Part shown: piece by piece, positions 10,390 to 18,600 of the stretch
Position numbering within the stretch: the first letter of the stretch is position 1
How the letters are laid out: each line of letters begins with the position of its first letter
DNA from: Trileptium ribeirensis
Taxonomy: Eukaryota; Nematoda; Enoplea; Enoplida; Thoracostomopsidae
Length of the DNA: 64,000 nt
Assembly (NCBI GenBank): GCA_030248225.1
Contig: JASANE010019548.1
Span: forward strand, 61,879-125,878
Direction: 5' to 3'
Program-made: the position numbers and the translations under genes
The notes under the pieces: generated by a model
Databases searched by the model: none
What the model was told of the DNA's origin: nothing
The model's input: only the letters and a program-made list of their open reading frames with translations

Positions 10390-12348
10390 TTACTCATCTT
10401 CAAAATCTTCAGAATAGTCGAGCTCAATGTCGTAAGCCCAAAATAAGGGGTCTTCTTCGCAGTGCATTGGCTTCATCACATTCGAAGTGCAATCGGTAGA
10501 AATGATTACCTGATCGACGGATGCATTGCTGGAACACTCACCACTTGACTTGCTCGTTGATTGCTGACTGATTGAGCTCGAGTTACTGGCAGCACCAGTG
10601 GCGATTGGCGTGATAATGTGATGTCGTTCTTGATTTTGACTTGACTCACGTTGTGTCGTTGACGTTTCCGGCAAGGCGCATTTGTTGTTGTCGTGGTTGC
10701 CATCGTCATCGTTGTTGTTCCCTTTATTGTTGTAGTTGTGGTTGTTGTGGCTATTCTTGTTGTTGTCGCGATTGTTATTGTTGAGAATGCTTGGCGTGGT
10801 GGGATGCCGAAAACGTTTGTCGTTGTAACGTTGATCCGTATAACGTTTACTGAGACGGGGGGAGTCACTGATCCGTGTAGCGCGGGTTTCGTCGCTGCGA
10901 TCCCGTCCCTGATTTTGTGTTCGCTTTGCTTCTCGAAGTTGTGAAATCTGACGATCGCGAACCTGATATGATCGACGTCCAGGTCTTTTCGAAACGTCGT
11001 GTTGCGTACGCGTATCCACTAAATGATGGTCTAGATGTTGACGCTTTTTAGCTATCACCTTTGGGAACGAACGCTGATGATAATCATCTTGTCGCCTCTT
11101 GTGAGGGTTAGTTGGCAATTTATTTCGATTCGTTGATGTATTGCCAGCAGTTTGTGCCTGTTGCTGCTGATGATGCCGTCGTTGATGATACTGCTGCCAT
11201 CGTTGCTCACGATGATTGTGTTGTTGTCGATAATGCTGCAGTCGTTGATGATGGTGAACTCGTTGTTGATAATGACGCCGATGTTGCTCGTAATAGCGTG
11301 TTCTTCTTGAGGACTGTGAAACCGGTCGTTTGGACAACGATAATGAGTTGAGCGGAGTTGATTCACGAGCAATTAATGAATGAAGTGCCTTCGGGGAATC
11401 ATTGGGAATCGTTTTAGTCGGAGATTTTGATGTTCGGATTTCATTGATGGTAGTATTAATTGTTTTTTCCGTAGTTTTAACTGATGGCGGACATATTCCT
11501 GTTGTAACTGTCGAATCAGCATTAGATACATCGTTTGACTGATGACGATGCTGCATCGCACGACGCCTGCGAACATGACGCATCTTGTTTGTCTTTTTTC
11601 GAGCAGCTGAAGATCGGCGGCCTTTTTTCCGCTTATATGATGTTTTACCATCAGAAATAGTTACAGCTGATTGGGGTGCTGACGTTGGTAACGCGTTGGC
11701 TTGGCCGGCAACACTATCTATTGTCATTACTGAAGACTGTATCGGCAAATCCGTCGTAGTTCCATCAGACGGCGGCTTTCTCGGTGTTGACATCGAGCAT
11801 GATGCTAGATCTGCCACAGGTGAAGACTGCATCGATGTTTGTTGCATCGTTGGACATATCGTGGGGTCACCAGTGGTGGGGAAAATTTGCACTATCGACG
11901 GTCGTGGCGTTGCAAATGAAGCGTCATAGCTGGCTTCCTGAGAAGGCTGCTGACTTATTTGCGTTAACGGCTGAGTAACGGAAAAAATTTTCGGCATTTT
12001 ATTGAGAAACGATTCACCACCATCGTCCATCATTTGAAAAATTTGCGGTACGTGACAGGAAAGCTGACGCTTCGGTGATGGCGAAGGTGGAACATAGTCG
12101 ACTGGAGATGAAGGCGGAGCAAGTGGATATTCGGCGGCCATTTGGTACGGTGTCACGATTGAACTAACAACTATAGTGTCATTGGTGTTTGAAGAAATTA
12201 GGCGCTTTGGCTGCATCCGTAGCTCGTCTGCTAGAATTAAGTTCGTGTCACGAATTGTTATACGGGAGGCGGCTTTGAGGCATGCAAGTTTAGTAGGGGT
12301 GAGGTCAGGCCTCCGATTTAAATGTTTGTTTTTAGTACCATTCAGCAT
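10390..12348 (-). CDS. accessory ORF of the LTR element: basic low-complexity protein with acidic tail
   Basis: This 652-codon ORF starts at an ATG at 12348 and ends 35 bases before the 3' LTR, the place where env normally sits in gypsy-type retroviruses. It has no signal peptide or membrane segment, so it is not an envelope. Residues 60-235 are Ser/Thr/Pro/Gln-rich. Residues 237-270 are a dense Lys/Arg block (KRKKGRR...RHVRRRR) that would act as a nuclear signal or RNA-binding patch. Residues 345-395 are His/Arg/Gln-rich, and 522-556 are almost pure Asn/Asp. The last 22 residues are acidic with aromatics (FWAYD...DYSEDFEDE), like an acidic activation domain. I infer a nuclear regulatory or RNA-binding accessory protein; no homologue is recognised. 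It lies in a separate ORF 329 bases past the Pol stop, so a spliced or subgenomic RNA is likely. That it stayed open over ~2 kb argues it is used. Confidence 0.75.
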   Translation of the reverse strand: MLNGTKNKHLNRRPDLTPTKLACLKAASRITIRDTNLILADELRMQPKRLISSNTNDTIVVSSIVTPYQMAAEYPLAPPSSPVDYVPPSPSPKRQLSCHVPQIFQMMDDGGESFLNKMPKIFSVTQPLTQISQQPSQEASYDASFATPRPSIVQIFPTTGDPTICPTMQQTSMQSSPVADLASCSMSTPRKPPSDGTTTDLPIQSSVMTIDSVAGQANALPTSAPQSAVTISDGKTSYKRKKGRRSSAARKKTNKMRHVRRRRAMQHRHQSNDVSNADSTVTTGICPPSVKTTEKTINTTINEIRTSKSPTKTIPNDSPKALHSLIARESTPLNSLSLSKRPVSQSSRRTRYYEQHRRHYQQRVHHHQRLQHYRQQHNHREQRWQQYHQRRHHQQQQAQTAGNTSTNRNKLPTNPHKRRQDDYHQRSFPKVIAKKRQHLDHHLVDTRTQHDVSKRPGRRSYQVRDRQISQLREAKRTQNQGRDRSDETRATRISDSPRLSKRYTDQRYNDKRFRHPTTPSILNNNNRDNNKNSHNNHNYNNKGNNNDDDGNHDNNKCALPETSTTQRESSQNQERHHIITPIATGAASNSSSISQQSTSKSSGECSSNASVDQVIISTDCTSNVMKPMHCEEDPLFWAYDIELDYSEDFEDE

Positions 12349-12677
12349 TTTAGAGTATAAAACCGGTTGTTGACTATTACCTTTAGTAATTGCAGAATAT
12401 CGTGGTAATTGTTTTTATTGGTATGAGTAAAACTAGCTGATTGTAGTGATAAATTATTATTACCATAGGTAGTATTGCTAATTTGTTGCGAGCGAAATGT
12501 AGATGTATTGGTGTGAGTTTGACTCGTTGCGTTATAGGTTAATAAGAGATGTACTGAGTAAACAGCGATTACTTATCTAAAACTATTATATTCATATAGA
12601 CTAGGCCTAATATATGGTTATATTGTGAATATAAGATAATATATATTAGATATACAGCTTGCTAAAACAACAAAACA
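12349..12677 (-). other. gap between Pol stop and accessory ORF
   Basis: This 329-base AT-rich spacer has acceptor-like minus-strand sites, for example GTTTACTCAG near 12560, that could serve a spliced mRNA for the accessory ORF. No other ORF is seen. Confidence 0.4.
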
Positions 12678-15600
12678 TTACAAATTAGAATCATTCATAG
12701 CATTCCCTTGGTCGCCACCAGGATGGTGTGATCTTAGGCTATATGGACATGTCGTCCTGAATGACTGCGATGTCTGGGCGGGCGAAAGCTCGTCTTCATC
12801 ATGTTCGATTTCACGTTCGATTCCATCCGAAGAATGTAAAGGTACTGGACCCGGCGTCGGCGCTGCGTGTTTTAGTCGACTAGTATTAACTCGCTTAAGT
12901 GTAGCACCCGGACAACACTTGATGGGCAAAAGATACGCGCCTGTACCATCAGCAGACATTCGAATGATGCGAAATGGACCGTGCCACTGACGTGTCAATT
13001 TACGTGTCTTACCTTGCGGAATATAGGGCATATGCAAGAACACGCGGTCACCTTCGAGAAACGACTGTCCCTTACACATTTTGTCATAATGTCGTTTTTG
13101 TCGGAATTGCGCTGCTCCTAAAGCACCGATAGCCTTGTCCCATGCTTCCACCATCTGCGAAGACATTTTAAAAGAATATTCGTCCGTGTCAGACACAGTA
13201 ATGGTTGACTGTCGCACTAGTATGTCCAATGGCAGCTGTGCATCTCTACCAAAGTTTAGAAAGAACGGTGTTTCTGCTGTTGATTCCTGAACACTGTTGT
13301 TGTAAGCGAAGCGTACAAAAGGCAACATGAGGTCCCAGTCATTTTGAGGTTTGTTCACGAAAATTCGCAGCATGTTTTCCATCGTCCGATTGAATCGTTC
13401 CACCAAGCCATTGCCAGACGGGTGATATGCAGTGGTTTGAAGCTTTTTGATTCTGAGTAGAGTACAGACATTTTGCATTAGTTCGGACGTATAATTTGCA
13501 CCTTGATCGGAAAGCAGACATTCTGGCACACCAAATCGACATACTATGTTTTCAACAAACAATTTGGCGACACGACTCGCTTTTGCATCCGGCACGGGAA
13601 AATATTCAACCCATTTCGTAAACGAGTCAGTGAATACGATTATGTACTTGTTACCGTTCTTCGTTCGCGGAATGGAACCTACGATATCAGTTGCAACCCG
13701 CTGCCATGGTCGACTAACTGGAATAGGCTGTAGAGGGGGGCGATAGCGCACCGGAGGATCTTTCGCTGCAGTGCATGCTGGACACTGCTTGCACCACCGT
13801 TTAATATCATCACGCATGGCAGGCCAATAATATTTCGCGGCTATCTTTGAATACGTCTTTCGAACACCAAAATGACCCCCCATGAGGTGATCATGACAAG
13901 CCGTCCAAATTTGATTGTGTAGTACTGTTGGTGCTACTAATAGATCTCTGTTACCTGTGATACTGTTCCTGCGCCAGAGAATACCATCCTTTAGATAACA
14001 ATCTGTGGCGACGCGAGCAAGGTTTTGAGGCAGCGACGAGAAGTGGCCGTTTTTAAGCGCTTTTATCAAAGGTCCAGTAACATCGTCACTTTCTTGTAGT
14101 TCACGTATGTCCACTGGGTTACCATTTTCCATGGGTTCGAGCTGTTCTACGATTGAAATATTCAGTACATTGTGCGATGAAAGAGCTTGCTGATACATGT
14201 CGTTACATATTTCACACCTTTCGAGTGGTAATTGTTCGGGTGTCTCCTCAGCCGCCGGTCTACGAGATAGAGCGTCAGCGTTGCCATTATGGATTCCAGG
14301 TTTGTGAAAAATCTCCATGTCATACTCCTGCAACATTAAACTCCAGCGGCAAAGTCGACCATGAGGATCTTTTACGCTCAATAACCAACGCAATGGCTGG
14401 TGATCGGTAACCACCGAGAATTTTCGCCCATACAAGTATGGTCGAAACTGCTTGATTGCCCAGACCACAGCCAATGTTTCCCGCTCCACAATAGGATAAC
14501 GTCGTTCGGCTTTCGACAGGATACGACTAGCGTAGTAAACAGGATGCTCTTTGCCGTCGTCATGTGTTTGACTCAATACAGCACCAATGGCGAAGTCACT
14601 AGCATCTGTTTGTACAATAAACGGCTTTGTTTCGTCAGGAAACGCCAAAACGGGTGCAGAGCTTAGAAGCCGTTTTAATTTATCGAAGGCGGTCTGACAA
14701 TCTTCGGTCCATTGAAATTCAATGTTTTTCTTGTATAGAGCGTGCAGGGGACTTGCTATTTTTGCGAAACACCATACAAATTGTCGATAGAATCCAGCCA
14801 AACCCATGAACGCCTGAACTTCCTTCGCTGTTTCAGGAACAGGCCATTTGACGACTTTTTCAACTTTGGAGCATTCAGGAAAGAAACCATCAGCCGAGAG
14901 CACATGCCCAAGAAAAGGGACCGTACTACGGCCAAATTGGCATTTCTTCATCTTCAATTTGAGACCTGCTTGCCGGATTCGTTGGAAAACCAAGCGCAGT
15001 CGTTCTAGCATCTCTGCGGGTGTACTGCCCATGACCAAAATATCATCGAGGTAAACCAGGCAAACCTTCCAGTCTAGGCCCGTCAAAACGTTCTCCATAA
15101 AGCGTTGAAAAGTAGCAGGCGCATTGCTGAGTCCAAATGGCAGACGCACAAATTGAAACAAACCTTCGTATGTAGTAAAAGCAGTTTTGTGCTTACTCGA
15201 AGGATACATGGGAATCTGATGATAACCACTGTGCAAATCAAGCGTGCTGAAGAAACGGGCTCGCTTCAGTGATGCAATAACATCGTCGATTCGTTTCATA
15301 GGATATTGATCTTTACGAGTAACAGCGTTTAGCTTTCGATAATCGACACAAAAGCGCCATGAGCCATCTTTTTTCTTAACCAATACGATGGGTGATGCCC
15401 AGTCACTTGCAGATAGTTCAATGATTTTATCCGCAAGCATGCTTCGTATCTTCTCGGCAATGACAGGACGAAGAGAAAATGCAGTGCGGTACGGCTTTTG
15501 ATGAATTGGCGCTGCGTCCCCAGTGTCAATTTTATGCGTCACCAATTGTGTTCCTTGCAACTCATGATCACCTCGAGCGAAAATATCTTCGAATTCAATC

Positions 15601-18600
15601 AATAGCTTAAGCAAAGATTGTTTGTCGGCTTGTTCGAGGGTGCACTTGTTCAAATCAAGATCCCGAAGTTTAGAGTGCTCAGTTTGTGCATCACAATAAT
15701 CGATGTTGCAAACTGTGGAGGACTGTTTTTGATCAATCAGTTGACAATCAATGGTGACCACGTCGTCATCCTCCAGCGTGGATTCAATTGCTACTCTAGT
15801 TCCCGCAGACAGTGTAATCGGCCTCCGTGTAGGGTTTAGAATACGCACCGGAATTTCTGACCTTGTTTTCGGGTACACAATTTCTGTAGCAATGCAAATA
15901 CCTCGCCGCGCGTTAAGTATGAGCTCCGATTCGACCAACCGTGGTTGTCCAACCGGTAAGCCACCTCTTGCCGGTGCAATCATCTCAGTTCGTGGAGGTA
16001 TTTTGATAGTATCGATCAAACAAACGGAGGCGGTCTGAGCAGTTATCCGTGGAGCTTGGGTTTGCAATGACTGCCCACCAATTTCAATTCGACCTTGCCG
16101 AACATTCATGACAAAGGTTCCCACTTGTGCGAGAAGATCCCGTCCCAGCAATACATCGCAGGGAAGGTAACTTGTTACAGCCAAAGGTCCCTGCAGTTCC
16201 AGATTGCCGAGAACGACTTTCACCACAATATATCCAGCCACAGGTAGTATGTGTCCAGAGGCAGAACGAATATCACGACCGTTCGACAAACGTTGTAGTT
16301 TAATATCGTTTTTCAAAAGGCCAGTAGCCTTCTCCGCAATTAAAGAAATTTGAGCCCCCGTGTCAATCAACGCACGCAGCTTGTAGCCATTCACATCCAC
16401 CAATGCTGTTCCGTCCCATTGATGCGTGGTTCGAACGCCAACAGTGCACAGATTGTACGGCGAAAACTGGGCATTCGATTCATGATTAACTCGTGGAACA
16501 GCGCGTTGGACTTGTGGTATTTCAACATCCTGCTGTTGCTCAGTAGCAACTTCAACAACTTGTGCAAATCTGGGTTTGAAATATTTAAAAATAGGGTAAT
16601 CAAAGACATTTGCTCGTCCCATTACTTGCTGCGCTAGTGGTGTTACCGGTATCAAGTTTCGACAACACTGAAACATCATTTTGATTGTAACGCATAGGCA
16701 GCAACCGAAAACCCACAATTGAATTGGATCTGAAGTAAATCCCCGCAAGAAACCAAAAAGTCCCATGCTGACAATATTCATAGCTGTTCTATCAGCGACG
16801 TCGTTGAGCGACCGCTCATCGTTTTGTTCACCGCTAAGGTACTGGAGGATTTGTCTTTGTCGATTGAAATCCCGGAAAAGATCGTTAGTGGAAATATGAG
16901 AGTTGAATTCCTTGATAGTGTACATTACTACAGGATGGAAAATGACGTCTGGCAATGTTTGTAGATTATTGTAGCCAACATGAAATGACGGTAACTGGTG
17001 TACGTTAGTCGCGGGTCGTAAATCTCCGGTATGGTAGAAAACGTACGTGCCGTTGCGAAGTGTCAGTGGACGCTGTTGAAGATCTAAGCAGCGGGTATCA
17101 ATTGTCTGAAAACGGTGGATTTCATTTGTAGTGGAGTCCATATACCCAGTATTTAATTTACCGTGCAAAGAAAACGTGATTGGTATATCTAAGGAACAGG
17201 TATCGTTAGTGGGTAAAAAACTGAAAGCACCGTCTTCCAATTCCAAACAGGGACGTACCATTACAAAGTTGCCACCAGATCGAGCGACAATGGTTGACGT
17301 ATTGAGTAACTCCCGGATGGCATGCGTTGGATTAGTTAACAATTCGGTGATGAGAAGGCGATACACATGCTGCATGGCATGGCATGTCGTCGAAAGGGCA
17401 TGTGAAAAAGAAAACTCGAATGATTTACGCGTATGAACCTCCAATGCCTGTAGTTCGGCAGCTAATTGGCTGGAAGTTACCATACCTGTTTGTGACTGAC
17501 GGCGCACACGTTTTTGTGGCTGCACAGGGATTACCGAATTCGCCGCAGAAATAAGTTTCGGTTTCTCTGAATCTAGTATTCTAAAAGGAATTCCCTGGTC
17601 ACTGATTTTGATCGGGAAGCCGTCACAATCTATCACTTGCCGTTGTTTCGTGAATGTCAATGCGAGGGTGCCGTCATTTGACAACCAATCCGTGTCACTC
17701 ATCTTGCCATGGACTACTTGCCAATTTATCAATGCGCACATCTCCGTTCGGTTGGGGTGCCAAAACAAAGATCGCCCATCCTTCAAACTGCATGCGCCCT
17801 CTTCATATCGACAATGAGAAACGTCACCAACCGTTGACTCCATTGTTTGCTCGCCATGACGTTTATACACTTTTGTTCTTGTAAGGAAGCAATTCGTGGC
17901 CGAAAATTTTTTCCAATAGCAACAGTTGACTCCACCTCCAGGATAATGCCAATTTACTTCATTATCCGTTCTCCATACGTCACCATGCTCGTGCAATTCT
18001 CCGACATGGCATTGATGAAATTTCCTCATTCTGGAACACTCAGTAACACTAACGGGCTCGGAATTTGTTGCGGACCTTTTCAGATTTTCGTCGTTGAAAA
18101 AATACGTGAGTGTTTCAACTTTCGTAGTTATTATTTGACATATCCACGCGTCGCTGGTATATTGGAGAATGTTTTGTCGGTACAATTGAAGCGTTGTATC
18201 TGTTGGAAGTTCTATGCGCTGTCCACGGTTGGCCACGCAGCTAGGCAGGTCAGGTAACTTCCATAACTGTTGATGAGATGAAATGTCACACAGCAGTGGA
18301 TTTGGAAAATTCAGGGTCCATATCGGGTTCAGACAACAAAACAGCAGAAAGATTAGCAGGCATATTTGTTGCCATACAACGTGTGTTGTTCCAACTCGTT
18401 GAGCAGATAAATGAGGCGGTGTAATCCTTGTGTCCGTTTGTGGTAGGTGAACTATGCATACGTTTTCAGTTGGCTCATTTGTTACCAATGTTGTCTTTGG
18501 CGACTGACAAACTTGTTCATTGTTTGATTCTCGCACGTTTTCTGCGGAGGTCATCGACGCACGTAGTGCTGTAGTACCATAGTGCTGGTTGAATAATGCA

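Noticed and set aside
10693..11929. Plus-strand ORFs rich in Val, Ile and Asp inside the accessory ORF region
   Set aside because: They are antisense shadows of the Asn-, His- and Gln-rich codon runs of the minus-strand accessory ORF.
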